The notes below the pieces were generated by a model, which worked only from the letters and a program-made list of their open reading frames with translations, was not told where the DNA came from and did no database searches. Below are positions 8,411-17,323 of a stretch of DNA of 64,000 nucleotides, one piece after another. Made by a program: the position numbers and the translations under genes. This stretch comes from Kiritimatiellia bacterium (GTDB taxonomy: Bacteria; Verrucomicrobiota; Kiritimatiellia; RFP12; UBA1067). How positions within the stretch are numbered: position 1 is the stretch's first letter; the number at the start of each line of letters is the position of its first letter. The stretch spans positions 1 to 64,000 of the forward strand of contig JAFRDO010000089.1 in assembly GCA_017403825.1 (NCBI GenBank), written 5' to 3'.

Positions 8411-8803
8411 TCACACCTCCTTCATGTCAATTGCGGCAGTCAGGTCAAGCCAGTGGCCTTCCAGCTTCTTCTCCGTCACCTTCGCGGAGAGCGCCTTCCC
8501 GGCGTCCATGAGCCGCGCCATGACGGCTGCGTAGCGGCGCGGCACGTAACCGACCAGGACGCCGCCGGCGGTCAGCGCGGCGACAGCCCTCTCGTCCTGC
8601 ACGTCCGCCGCCGCGCGCTTCAGCACGAGCTGCGTTCCCTTCTTGACTTCCTTCGTCCGGACGAGCATGTCGTCGATTTCCGCCGTTCCCGCGAGATGAC
8701 ATTCCGTCAGGAACACCGTCTTCTCGAACGGCATGGGCAGGTCTTTGAATTTGTCGGCCAGTTCCAGCCAGTTTTCCTCGACAGTGGCAAGTTCGTTAGC
8801 CAT
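8411..8803 (-). CDS. HIRAN-domain protein
   Basis: 130 residues, minus strand, start 8803. Residues 30-115 (TECHLAGTAEID ... GTQLVLKRAAADVQDERAVAA ... GGVLVGYVPRRYAAVMARLMDAG) follow the HIRAN pattern, including GYVPRxYA. HIRAN domains bind DNA ends or 3'-hydroxyl single strands in HLTF/Rad5-type proteins and occur alone in bacteria. Its ATG lies inside the stop region of the upstream J-domain gene (8-base overlap), and the next start follows after one base, so the three genes are translationally coupled. A nucleic-acid-related role is inferred. Confidence 0.7.
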   Translation of the reverse strand: MANELATVEENWLELADKFKDLPMPFEKTVFLTECHLAGTAEIDDMLVRTKEVKKGTQLVLKRAAADVQDERAVAALTAGGVLVGYVPRRYAAVMARLMDAGKALSAKVTEKKLEGHWLDLTAAIDMKEV

Positions 8804-9599
8804 TGTTCCACTCCTCCTCGCACTTTGCGATTTTCGCCTTGAGCTCGGCGATGTCGATTTTCAGTTCGTTCTGCCGTGCGGTGACGGCCTCCTCGTCGTC
8901 CAGGAACTCCTTGTAGGTGAAAGGCGCGTTTTTCTGGATGCGGACTGTCTCCGCCGTTAGCTCGCGGCTTTTTGTCTCCAGCTTCTCGCACGCCTCGCGC
9001 AGCGCCGCGGTGGCGTCGGGAGCGGACGCGAAGTCCTCCACGCCGTCCGCGACGCTGTCGGCGAGCGCGGCGAGAAGCCGCACCGCCTCCCAGTCGCGCT
9101 TGGCGTAGGCGGACTGTATCTCGTTCCAAAGGTCCAGCGCGGCCTTTGAGAGGTTTGGGTTCAGGTCCGGATGAAGCTTTTTGACGGCATTGAGGTACGC
9201 GACTCTGACGGCGGTGTCCTCCTTGTCAGAGAGGCATTTGGAGGAGAACAGCTTCGCGTTCTCCTTGATCTCGTCCGAGCGACGCTTCATCTCCTTCAGG
9301 AATTCCGCGAATTCGCGCTTTAGCGTCGCCTCGATTGCGGCCAGGTCTGGCGTTTCGCCGCGGTTCAGGGCGGCTTGGCGCAAGGCAAAACGCCGTTTCC
9401 AGCGGCTGAACTCCACCTTGAGCTCGTAGGCCTTGTATTCAAGGCGTCCTACGAACATCATGTATCGGGCCTTGATGTTTGGGCCTGTCGTGCAGACGAG
9501 CGAGTGCAGCATCTCGATCTGGTTTGCGACGCGCTCCTTCAGCGCGCCATAACGCAGCTGCAGCATTGTGTATTCCTTGTTGAATCCGACTTCGTTCAT
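8796..9599 (-). CDS. Coiled-coil protein with C-terminal J domain
   Basis: 267 residues when started at 9599, nine bases after AAAGG; the ATG at 9608 sits directly on that Shine-Dalgarno and is less likely. The N-terminal 115 residues are charged and helical. Around residues 145-185, YLNAVKKLHPDLNPNLSK ... LWNEIQSAY matches a DnaJ J domain with its HPD triad. The C-terminal part is another predicted coiled coil. J-domain proteins recruit Hsp70 (DnaK). This arrangement, with an internal J domain between coiled coils, resembles stand-alone bacterial J proteins of unknown client. It is coupled to the HIRAN gene. Confidence 0.65.
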   Translation of the reverse strand: MNEVGFNKEYTMLQLRYGALKERVANQIEMLHSLVCTTGPNIKARYMMFVGRLEYKAYELKVEFSRWKRRFALRQAALNRGETPDLAAIEATLKREFAEFLKEMKRRSDEIKENAKLFSSKCLSDKEDTAVRVAYLNAVKKLHPDLNPNLSKAALDLWNEIQSAYAKRDWEAVRLLAALADSVADGVEDFASAPDATAALREACEKLETKSRELTAETVRIQKNAPFTYKEFLDDEEAVTARQNELKIDIAELKAKIAKCEEEWNNG

Positions 9600-9637
9600 G
9601 GTTTTCATCCTTTCCGATTGACTTGTCTCTTGAAGAG

Positions 9638-10444
9638 TTATCCTGCTATTCGCGCGGCCATGAGAGCCATGCGCCGTTCGCGCTGTACCGAGTTCTCCGC
9701 CTCCTCCAGCTCCACGGGCAGTTCCGTCCTCCGCCCCTTGCCGACGGGGAACGCATAGCCTTTCAAGTCGTTGAAGCAGTCCCACGCTGCAACCATCTGG
9801 TATGGTTGGCTCCATTCAGCGGTTTCCGTCAGGAACTGCACCTCGACGCGGACGTACATCGTCTCGTCCTTCGGATAGACACGCACCTCCTTCAGCTTTG
9901 CCGTCGCGAGGATGTCCTCCAGATGCGTCGCAAGCGGGTCGCCGCTGTTTTCAAGGACGGGGATGAAGTCGGACAAAATTGCCCGCTTCGTTTCGTCGTC
10001 ATAGTCATATGACTTGAATTCCCCGAGGGCGTCGAGCATTCCGAAGAAGTCATCGTACGACTTTAGCTTCGGTCCGTCGTCGACATGCCTTCCCTGCGTC
10101 CGGTCTCTGAGCAGCGCCTTGTAGTGTTCGATTGCAGCGGGATTGTCGATGTTACGCACCATGTATTCGAGATCCTCTCCTGTCATGTCCCGTTCCACGG
10201 CCTTGCGCCATTCGAGGTAATTGCCGAACAAGTCGGGATGCCCGTCCCAGGATTTGTGGTTCAAGGAAAACAGGAACGAGACCTCGAGACGTCGTTTTGC
10301 GCCTTCGGGGGCGTTGTCGTAGATGTTCTTCCAGCCCGGGTTCGTAAGGAACTCGGCTTTTGCCGCCTCCAGCATCTCCGTATCGAACGGGCATTCGGAA
10401 ATGACCCGTTCGCCGTCCGGCGTGTTCTGTTTGCTTGATTTCAT
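9638..10444 (-). CDS. Hypothetical acidic protein, first gene of the HIRAN/J-domain operon
   Basis: 268 residues, minus strand, start 10444 behind AAAGGAAG. It is soluble, rich in Asp/Glu and aromatic residues, without signal peptide or membrane segments. Segments such as LTNPGWKNIYDN and KSYDDFFGMLDALGEF do not match a family I know. It precedes the J-domain gene by 38 bases and is probably its operon partner. No function is proposed. Confidence 0.5.
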   Translation of the reverse strand: MKSSKQNTPDGERVISECPFDTEMLEAAKAEFLTNPGWKNIYDNAPEGAKRRLEVSFLFSLNHKSWDGHPDLFGNYLEWRKAVERDMTGEDLEYMVRNIDNPAAIEHYKALLRDRTQGRHVDDGPKLKSYDDFFGMLDALGEFKSYDYDDETKRAILSDFIPVLENSGDPLATHLEDILATAKLKEVRVYPKDETMYVRVEVQFLTETAEWSQPYQMVAAWDCFNDLKGYAFPVGKGRRTELPVELEEAENSVQRERRMALMAARIAG

Positions 10445-10462
10445 CGTTTGCTTCCTTTCGTT

Positions 10463-10549
10463 TTAGTCAAGATTCACAGGAAGGGGACATTCCCCCGCAA
10501 ACGCAAGACCGCCCACCTTGCGGTCAAGACGGGCGACCTTCTGGAACAT
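10463..10549 (-). CDS. Possible 28-residue leader peptide
   Basis: A short minus-strand frame (MFQKVARLDRKVGGLAFAGE and on) starts at 10549 just behind AAAGGGA and stops 18 bases before the gene at 10444. Codon composition resembles its neighbours. It lies in a leader of roughly 200 bases that also contains an imperfect inverted repeat at 10579-10597 (GGAACCACC/GTGGTGTTCC). It could be a real small gene or a regulatory leader peptide. Confidence 0.3.
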   Translation of the reverse strand: MFQKVARLDRKVGGLAFAGECPLPVNLD

Positions 10550-10661
10550 GTTTTCCCTTTCGGGCTCATCCCCGCAACTCGCGGGAACCACCGTGGTGTT
10601 CCGACTCGGTTGGTATGATTCGCCTTTCGGCTCCTCAATTCCTGATGTCTTGACGATGAGT

Positions 10662-10670
10662 AGTATATCA
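10662..10670 (-). promoter_or_regulatory. Extended -10 (TGATATACT), minus strand
   Basis: TGA-TATACT on the minus strand fits an extended -10 element and is the best promoter candidate for the four-gene operon starting at 10444. It resembles the element before the regulator at 58420. A roughly 210-base leader would follow. Confidence 0.4.
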
Positions 10671-10767
10671 TATTGCGGATTAGACTACAAGGGGGTAAAT
10701 TAAGTTTTTCTTCGGGTGTCACAGGCTCATTTGGAATCTTTGAAACATTGCGTTTTTGGGCCGCTCC

Positions 10768-10796
10768 TTGACCTGGCCTGTGCATTATGGCATACT
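10768..10796 (+). promoter_or_regulatory. Sigma-70-type promoter TTGACC-N17-CATACT
   Basis: TTGACC at 10768-10773 and CATACT at 10791-10796 are separated by 17 bases, with a TGG extension immediately before the -10. Transcription would start near 10803 and read into the oxidoreductase gene at 10824. Confidence 0.6.
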
Positions 10797-10823
10797 ATGT
10801 AGCAACGACAGGGGGAATGTTTC

Positions 10824-11750
10824 ATGAATGTCTGCATCATAGGCCTGGGTTCGATCGGGCAGCGGCACCTGAAGAACGTGCATGCCGTCGCGGCGGCGAG
10901 GGGAATCGACGTGGCGACGGACGTCGTGGAGCCGCGCGAGCTGGACTATCTCGACGCGGCGACCCGGCCGCTTGTGCGCCGTCGCTTTGCGTCCCCTGCC
11001 GAGATCGGCAGTTACGACATGATCTTCGTCACGAATCCGTCGCAGCTCCACCAAGAGACGCTGGAGGAGGTGAAGGACAAGGCGGATTTCTTCTTCGTCG
11101 AGAAGCCGGTCTTCACCAAGGCGCTCTCCGCCGATGCCATAGCTCCCTACGCCGACGAGCGAAGGTTCTACGTGGCCTGTCCGATACGGCACACACGCGT
11201 ATACGGCTTTCTCGCCGGGTTCGTGCCGCAGAACAAGGTCTATTGCGCCCGCGCCATCTGCTCGTCGTACCTGCCGGAGTGGCGCCCCGGCACGGACTAC
11301 CGCCGCACATACGCCGCGCAGGAGGGGGCGGGCGGCGTGAAGCTGGACCTCATACACGAGTTCGACTACCTCTTTACGCTGTTCGGCATGCCACAGGAGT
11401 CTTGCCTTCTGGACGGGAAGTTCTCGCATCTTGAGCTGAAGAGCGCGGACGGCGTTTCGTTCGTCGGCAAGTATCCGGACAAGACGCTGGAGCTCCATCT
11501 CGACTACTACGGACGCATGCCGCGCCGAGAGATAGAGCTGTACACGCCGGACGACACGGTCGTGTGCGACTTCATCAAGGCTGAGATCCGTTTTCTGAAG
11601 GGCGGACAGAGGATCGACCTCGCAGAGGAGCGCAACGAATACTGTATAAGGGAAATCGGCTACTTCTTCGACTTTGCCCTCAAGGGCGTTGCCAACGTCA
11701 ATTCCGTTCCATACGCCAATCGCATCATCGACTTTGTGTTAAAGTCGTAA
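10824..11750 (+). CDS. Gfo/Idh/MocA-family oxidoreductase
   Basis: 308 residues from ATG 10824, preceded by AGGGGGAA. Residues 1-15 (MNVCIIGLGSIGQRH) form the GxGxxG Rossmann nucleotide-binding loop. FFVEKPVF at about residues 91-98 carries the EKP motif characteristic of the family. The C-terminal half holds a sheet-type substrate domain (GAGGVKLDLIHEFDYL). Members use NAD(P) to oxidise or reduce sugars, often in sugar catabolism or surface glycan precursor synthesis. It appears to be a single-gene transcription unit with its own promoter. The substrate is unknown. Confidence 0.85.
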   Translation: MNVCIIGLGSIGQRHLKNVHAVAAARGIDVATDVVEPRELDYLDAATRPLVRRRFASPAEIGSYDMIFVTNPSQLHQETLEEVKDKADFFFVEKPVFTKALSADAIAPYADERRFYVACPIRHTRVYGFLAGFVPQNKVYCARAICSSYLPEWRPGTDYRRTYAAQEGAGGVKLDLIHEFDYLFTLFGMPQESCLLDGKFSHLELKSADGVSFVGKYPDKTLELHLDYYGRMPRREIELYTPDDTVVCDFIKAEIRFLKGGQRIDLAEERNEYCIREIGYFFDFALKGVANVNSVPYANRIIDFVLKS

Positions 11751-12087
11751 GCGCGGCGTTGCGTCAAAAGACCGATTGCCGAAAAATTGCCCGTGCGCGA
11801 AGGGCGCATCTCTCTAACGTTCCGCCTTGTGCTCCGCGCCATCCAGCCGCGCTAAGGCGCTCCTCATTGTGCATGTTTAGGGTCTGCCTTCGGCAAAGGA
11901 GGTCTGGGGGACTCTTCCCCCAGTCATAACAGCATGGAAAAGCGATATGTCGCAGGTTGAAATGTGCGGAGCAAAGGCGACGCGGTAGCGGAGCCCCATT
12001 TGCCAACCGTCGGAGTTTCTATCTTGAACAGGAATGGCGCGCGGTGAATTACGCACCCGTGCGCGCGAAATCTCATGGGAATCGCAA
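11751..12087. other. Intergenic region with a GC hairpin
   Basis: About 340 bases without a supportable gene. CTGGGGGA-CTCT-TCCCCCAG at 11904-11923 is a perfect 8-bp stem with a four-base loop. It lacks a following T-run, so it may be a structured element rather than an intrinsic terminator. Confidence 0.5.
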
Positions 12088-12116
12088 TAGACATTCGCAA
12101 GGGAGTGTTGTATAAT
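12088..12116 (+). promoter_or_regulatory. Sigma-70-type promoter TAGACA-N17-TATAAT
   Basis: TAGACA at 12088-12093 is followed after exactly 17 bases by a perfect TATAAT at 12111-12116. AAGGAG at 12132-12137 and the ATG at 12145 follow at normal distances. This is the most conventional promoter in the window. Confidence 0.8.
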
Positions 12117-12144
12117 ACGACTAGATACTTTAAGGAGAATGACC

Positions 12145-14727
12145 ATGAAACGACTACTCGCAAGCTGTGTGGCGGCGTTTGCCGTCTGCGGAGCGGCTTT
12201 GGCCGACGGCGAATGGAGTTCCCGTGCGCCGTTGCATGATGCGTTCGTAAGAGATATTGACCCCGGTGGGAACTTCGGATCGAACCAGGGCCTCATTGCC
12301 GGCAACAACCGAGAAAGCTGCATGATGTTCGACGTTTCGGGTCTTGCGAACGTGACGGCAGCGAGGATCAGGTTCTATGTTACGCAGTGCGGAGTTAAGG
12401 AAGGGGTGAAATGGCCACTTTTCTTCCGCATCATGCGCAACAATAGCTGGGACGAGTCGACGGTGACGTGGAACAGTCTGCCAGACGAGTTCCGCGTTCG
12501 TGAGCCGATTCTAGCGACGAACGACGTGACGCTTGCCGGGTATCTTGAAGTACCCGCTGGATCACAGGGCACATGGCAGACGGTAGATGTGACGGAGGCC
12601 GTCAAGGCCGCCGCTCCGCGCGGACGCCTCTCGCTCCATATCTATACTTATTGGGACGTTGGCAGCGGTGATGATAAGCCACTTTCTTTTGCCTCCTCCA
12701 ATCACGACGATACGACGCTTCATCCGGTGCTGGAGTTTCAGGGCGAAGAAGGAGGCATGCGGCTGATAGAGGACGCGTTCATCGAGAGGACGAACCCCAA
12801 TTCCAATTTTGGAGTCGTTGCAAATGAAGCCTCCCGTAGCGGAGCCATTGTCGTGGAGAAGAATGCACGCGAGGGATTCATGAAGTTCGATCTTTCCGGC
12901 ATTTCTAGCGCGTCCGTCAATTCGGCCAAGTTGCGTGTCCGCACAAACAATCAGGCGGAGACGGGCAACACGGTTCAGTTCCAGATTATCGATGACAATT
13001 GGTCTGAGAGTACGGTGACATGGAACAACCCGCCGCCTGGCGTGACGCCGGGTGCAGCGTGGGCGGAAACGACGCCCGGGAACGCAATTCGGGTGCCGTC
13101 GCCAGGTGCCGACGCGTTTTGCGATTTCGAGCTTGCACCGCTGGTGAACCAAGCCCTTGCCGCCGGCAAGACGACGATGTCCCTGCATATCACGATCCAG
13201 AACGCCGATCCGCGATTCTTCATCTGCTACACAAGGGATTACGCGAATGCCGTATGGCATCCGTATCTCGCGTTAGAACCGTTCCATGATGCTCCGCTCA
13301 CGACGCGGACGTCTTTGCAAGAGACGTTTGTCGGCACTGGAAGCGGGAAGGACACGGCTTATTTCACATGGATGCTGGGCCGAAATCCGGTTTGGGATTA
13401 TCTGCAGGTCGGATCCAATGGCAATATGGCGCAGCACGGGCTCATGATGTTCGACCCGTCCGGATTGGAGAATGCGGACTATGTGCGGTTCCGTGTCCTG
13501 TCGCACAATACCATCGCGGCTGGCGAGGACGCCTTGCGCGTGACGGCGTGGACGACTGATCCGTGGAGCGCGACAAACCTCACGTACAATACGCTTAAAC
13601 CGTGGTTCTCATTGCCATTGGTAGTAACGTCGGAAACAGAGATTCCGGGTGAAATCGCGAATGTCAAGCTGACGCAGAATAAGGGAAGTTCTTACTTTGA
13701 GGTTGACGTGACGGCCGCCGCACGTGCCGCCGCTGTTGCGGGCAAGATGATCACGTTCGGTCTCTTCAGCCATCAGACGTGGCCGGAGTTCTACAAGGGC
13801 GAGAGTTCCTATCCCGCTGTTCTGATATTCCCCGATCCAGATGCAACGTTTGGAAGCTACGTACACGCATCGCTCGACAGGAGCGGCGAAACGCCTGCTC
13901 TCAAGCTCACATGGGCGCCAGGCGCGGCGTCAGGGGCGGCCTATACGGTCGAGCGGATGGAGGATGGCGCGTGGACAACTGTAGCCACTGGGCTTTCGGC
14001 GGCGACTTGCCTTGACGCCAAGGCCAAGCCGTACGAGACGCACACCTATCGCATCACCGAAACGACAAGCGGAGAGAGCGTCACGAAGTCCTTTGATTTC
14101 ACGCCGGAGGTGAAGGTAATGGCCTGCGCCGATACGTTTGTGTTCAGTGGAGACAAAGATGCTAAAAACGGAACGGCAACCTCGGTCGTGCACAAGTACA
14201 CGCAGAATGATGGAGGCATCCGCGAGGGATTCTATCGCTTCGACCTTTCGGAAGTGCCGGAGAACTTCAAGACAGCGACGCTGAAGTTCTATACGACAGG
14301 GCCGGACGAGTACTACAGCGGCAATGAGCTGTTCTGGGTGCTGACCTACCCTGACTTCGAGTGGACGGACGCCAACGCGCCATCATGGAACGACGTGTTC
14401 GACAACGAGTGGTCAACACCGCAGGCGCGGGGCAACCACCCAGATTCGAAGCGTCCGTTGGAGGGGCAGGTGAACACGGTTGGCAACGTGACTTCCAGAC
14501 TGCTCGGCGGGGAAGTGTTCGAGTACGATGTTGCGTCAATCATCTCGGCGGCCAAGGCGAAGGGCGATTCGCACATTACGTTCCACACGTGCGCCTACGA
14601 TCCCGAGTGCGCCTGGAACTTCGGCATCATTCCTCGCGAAAGGGCGCAGGGCGTTTCGCAGGCGGCGCAGATCGTGTTTAGGCTTAAGAACTGGGTCAAG
14701 CGCGGCACTGTGCTAAAATTAAGATGA
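12145..14727 (+). CDS. Secreted multi-module CBM96/DNRLRE protein
   Basis: 860 residues; ATG 12145 is seven bases from AAGGAG, while ATG 12139 is too close. The N-terminal 21 residues form a Sec signal peptide (…GAALADG). Four CBM96/DNRLRE-like modules follow, recognised by DAF(V/I) openings, a conserved F(D/K)xSG(L/I) strand and W.ESTVTWN: about 12225-12750, 12760-13280, 13300-13840 and 14112-14700. An FN3-like segment (about 13860-14100) precedes the last. Such modules bind polysaccharides, often alginate-like. No catalytic domain is seen. The protein ends KRGTVLKLR, a tail shared with two other large secreted proteins here. Its stop overlaps the next start (ATGA), so both are co-expressed. 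Confidence 0.75.
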   Translation: MKRLLASCVAAFAVCGAALADGEWSSRAPLHDAFVRDIDPGGNFGSNQGLIAGNNRESCMMFDVSGLANVTAARIRFYVTQCGVKEGVKWPLFFRIMRNNSWDESTVTWNSLPDEFRVREPILATNDVTLAGYLEVPAGSQGTWQTVDVTEAVKAAAPRGRLSLHIYTYWDVGSGDDKPLSFASSNHDDTTLHPVLEFQGEEGGMRLIEDAFIERTNPNSNFGVVANEASRSGAIVVEKNAREGFMKFDLSGISSASVNSAKLRVRTNNQAETGNTVQFQIIDDNWSESTVTWNNPPPGVTPGAAWAETTPGNAIRVPSPGADAFCDFELAPLVNQALAAGKTTMSLHITIQNADPRFFICYTRDYANAVWHPYLALEPFHDAPLTTRTSLQETFVGTGSGKDTAYFTWMLGRNPVWDYLQVGSNGNMAQHGLMMFDPSGLENADYVRFRVLSHNTIAAGEDALRVTAWTTDPWSATNLTYNTLKPWFSLPLVVTSETEIPGEIANVKLTQNKGSSYFEVDVTAAARAAAVAGKMITFGLFSHQTWPEFYKGESSYPAVLIFPDPDATFGSYVHASLDRSGETPALKLTWAPGAASGAAYTVERMEDGAWTTVATGLSAATCLDAKAKPYETHTYRITETTSGESVTKSFDFTPEVKVMACADTFVFSGDKDAKNGTATSVVHKYTQNDGGIREGFYRFDLSEVPENFKTATLKFYTTGPDEYYSGNELFWVLTYPDFEWTDANAPSWNDVFDNEWSTPQARGNHPDSKRPLEGQVNTVGNVTSRLLGGEVFEYDVASIISAAKAKGDSHITFHTCAYDPECAWNFGIIPRERAQGVSQAAQIVFRLKNWVKRGTVLKLR

Positions 14728-17273
14728 ATCTGAAGGTCGCGTTGTCGGGCGTGTTCGCACTCGCGTCGGCCGTCGCCGCCGTCAAGCCAGGCGAGAACAT
14801 ACTGTCGAACGGGAAGCTGGAGGCTGACCAGACGGATTATCCTGTCTGCTGGTCCGTATATGTGCGCGACCGGAAGCTTGTGAAATGGATGCCGACTGGC
14901 GGCCCCGACTCACTTCCGTATTTCAGGCTTTCCTCCGACGCGCCGGCGCCGCATGACACTTCAGTGCGGCAAGGCAGCCTGCATTTTGCGTCAAACGGCG
15001 TCTACAAGCTTTCGGTGAAGGTTCGCACCAAGGACTTCAATTACGGGAATGCAGGCGTTGTCGTCGCAAACGGCGGATGGAAGCGGGCGGTGGCCGTCGG
15101 GAACATCCCGAAAGACACGGCCGGAGAGTGGAAGGAGATGTCCTGCCGGTTCAAGCCGTTGGACGCGAACGATACGCATTCGGTGATCTTCTTCGCGTCC
15201 GGCTTCACGGGGACGTTTGACGTGGCCGATGCGCGGCTGACGGCGGAGAACGACGTCGCGCTTGCGGAGACGGAGCCGTCGGCGCTCGCCGCCGCCGCGA
15301 ACGAACCGCGGTTCGTCCCGATCTCGCCGCTACTGTGGGAGATCCCGAAGTCAAGGCGCGAGGTGACGTTCCGGTTCTTCGGCAAGATGCCGTCCGGACG
15401 ATTGCAAGACTACGACCTTGTGCTGAGCGCCAGCGATGGCGAAGGTGAATCCCGCGTGGCCGTTACGAAAGACCCCATGACCGTCATGTTGCCAAAGGGC
15501 GCCGGGCGTGGCGTCATGACGGTGCGCGGCGTGGAGCGAACGAGCGGACGCGAATCGTGCCGCGAGGAGTTCACCTTCCGCACCGTGGAAGCGCCGTCCG
15601 TTCCCGCTTCCTGCGGACGCCGGCTCAACAACCTTTCGACGGAGCTTCTCTCCGTGCCGTTGACGAACGGAAGCGGACCGCAGCGCTTTGCGTTCGTTGC
15701 GCCGCGGAGCGGATGGCTTTACATCGCGGCAAAGCGGCGGGGCAAGGTGAGCGTGTCGTTGGACGGGCACGAGGTCATCGACAACGGCACGCCGCGTTCT
15801 GAGACGTTCCGTCTGGTGGATGTGGGGCCGCACGACGTCGTTGCGAGCTGCGATGGCGAAGGAAGTCTTGTCGTGCGGGCGATCGCCGAGATCCTCAGCT
15901 ACGCTCCTTGTGCAAAGTGTCCGATGAACAAGGGGCCGCGTTACGACTGGCCGTACGAAGAGCGGCACGTGCTGCCGGCTGTCACCACCGAGAACGGCGG
16001 CACGATCCCGGCGGATGCGATTCCGCAGTTCTATGCGCGCGGATACCGGTGGGTCGCCAACCTCAACACGGTGGGGCTTTCGGCGGACGCGCTGGAGAAG
16101 GCGCTGGCCGGTTGCGCCGGAATGACGGGACCGCAATACGCCGGTGTGACGTGCGACGAGCAGTTCTTCCCTCGTCCGCACGAGATCGCCGCCTACCAGA
16201 AGGGGCTCAAGGCGTACGATTTCGCGAACTCGCCCGAACGCGTCATTTACACGTGGATCATCGGCAAGCCGATGACGCCGTCACTAGACCATGCGTTCAT
16301 CTCCACGAGCATCAATGCGTCGCGCGGGCGCGGCAAGCTGCTGTTCGAGATGTACTGCCGCACGCCGGGCGAGTCGGAGGAAGAGGCTCGCACCTACCTG
16401 AAGCGCTATGTGACGGACACGTTCGACCGGTACCGCGCTTGGCATCCGCTTTCCGTGGCGTCCTCATGCGCGGTCTTCGGCAATTTTAACCAGATGCCGA
16501 TATTGACGCTGTCGCACCATCCCGGAGTCGATTACAAATACTACCTCGACATGCAGCTCAACCTGACGGCGAACGACCCCTCGTGCCGCGACCTCGGCGC
16601 GGTCGGCTATTGGGGCTGCAACTACGCGGACGACGAACTGAAGCGCTGGAGCTTCGCCCTGATGCGGCATTATGTGGTGCAGGGACACACGAACATGCTT
16701 TCGGAAACCTACGGCTACCGCTATCGTCCAGGGCATCTGGCCAACGGCGATTTCACAGGTTCGCTCGAGCCGTGGCACGCCTCCGGGAACGTGCGCACCG
16801 ATTCGTATCCCGATTTCGCGCGGCGCAGCCAGTGCCGCTGGGGCGGAAACGGCGGCGTGGGCGACACGTTTGCCGTGCTGATGCGCGAGGAGGGTGCGCC
16901 TGCGACGCTTTCGCAAACGGCGACGGGGCTCGTGCCGGGCCGCACCTACTGCCTCCAGTTCACCGCCTTCGACGTGAAGGACGTGAAGGCGAACCGCATT
17001 GCGCCGCGCCGTTTCGGGATAGACGTGACGCTCGGCGGGGGCGCGGAGGTGCGCAAGGACCTTTCGTGGGTGCATGTCGATGAGCGCGTGAAGGGGCGCT
17101 ATGACTTCAACGACAACGTGGCGCGCGTCAACCTGCATCATATCGTATTCACCGCCAGAGCCGCAGAAGCGGAGGTCTCGTTCGGCAATGCCGCTGCCAA
17201 CGTGGGCGAGGAGCTTGGAATCAACGCTGTTTCGCTCAATCCTTATTTCGAGGGTTCGGCAGGTGACATGTGA
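14724..17273 (+). CDS. Secreted putative glycoside hydrolase with flanking carbohydrate-binding-like modules
   Basis: 849 residues starting within the previous stop. Residues 1-19 form a signal peptide. Residues 22-170 (ENILSNGKLEADQ ... VKVRTKDFNY) look like a CBM4_9/jelly-roll module, and a similar module returns at about 670-845 (HLANGDFTGSLEPWHASG). The middle (about 400-660) has TIM-barrel character with GVTCDEQFFPRPHE, LLFEMYCRTPGESEEEA and GYWGCNYADDELKRW. No named GH family was assigned; the DEQ and DDE acidic positions are possible catalytic residues. Coupling to the CBM96-type protein suggests the pair acts on one polysaccharide outside the cell. Confidence 0.5.
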   Translation: MNLKVALSGVFALASAVAAVKPGENILSNGKLEADQTDYPVCWSVYVRDRKLVKWMPTGGPDSLPYFRLSSDAPAPHDTSVRQGSLHFASNGVYKLSVKVRTKDFNYGNAGVVVANGGWKRAVAVGNIPKDTAGEWKEMSCRFKPLDANDTHSVIFFASGFTGTFDVADARLTAENDVALAETEPSALAAAANEPRFVPISPLLWEIPKSRREVTFRFFGKMPSGRLQDYDLVLSASDGEGESRVAVTKDPMTVMLPKGAGRGVMTVRGVERTSGRESCREEFTFRTVEAPSVPASCGRRLNNLSTELLSVPLTNGSGPQRFAFVAPRSGWLYIAAKRRGKVSVSLDGHEVIDNGTPRSETFRLVDVGPHDVVASCDGEGSLVVRAIAEILSYAPCAKCPMNKGPRYDWPYEERHVLPAVTTENGGTIPADAIPQFYARGYRWVANLNTVGLSADALEKALAGCAGMTGPQYAGVTCDEQFFPRPHEIAAYQKGLKAYDFANSPERVIYTWIIGKPMTPSLDHAFISTSINASRGRGKLLFEMYCRTPGESEEEARTYLKRYVTDTFDRYRAWHPLSVASSCAVFGNFNQMPILTLSHHPGVDYKYYLDMQLNLTANDPSCRDLGAVGYWGCNYADDELKRWSFALMRHYVVQGHTNMLSETYGYRYRPGHLANGDFTGSLEPWHASGNVRTDSYPDFARRSQCRWGGNGGVGDTFAVLMREEGAPATLSQTATGLVPGRTYCLQFTAFDVKDVKANRIAPRRFGIDVTLGGGAEVRKDLSWVHVDERVKGRYDFNDNVARVNLHHIVFTARAAEAEVSFGNAAANVGEELGINAVSLNPYFEGSAGDM

Positions 17274-17307
17274 AGCGCAAAGCCGCTGAAATCTGAATCA
17301 AATATTA

Positions 17308-17316
17308 TGGTATAAT
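17308..17316 (+). promoter_or_regulatory. Extended -10 promoter giving a leaderless start
   Basis: TGG-TATAAT ends at 17316 and the ATG of the next gene begins at 17324, seven bases later. Transcription should start at or within a base of the A of the ATG. There is no room for a Shine-Dalgarno in the transcript. Confidence 0.65.
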
Positions 17317-17323
17317 CATTGCC

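Noticed and set aside
11904..11923. Rho-independent terminator of the oxidoreductase gene
   Set aside because: The perfect stem is not followed by a T-run and lies 150 bases after the stop.
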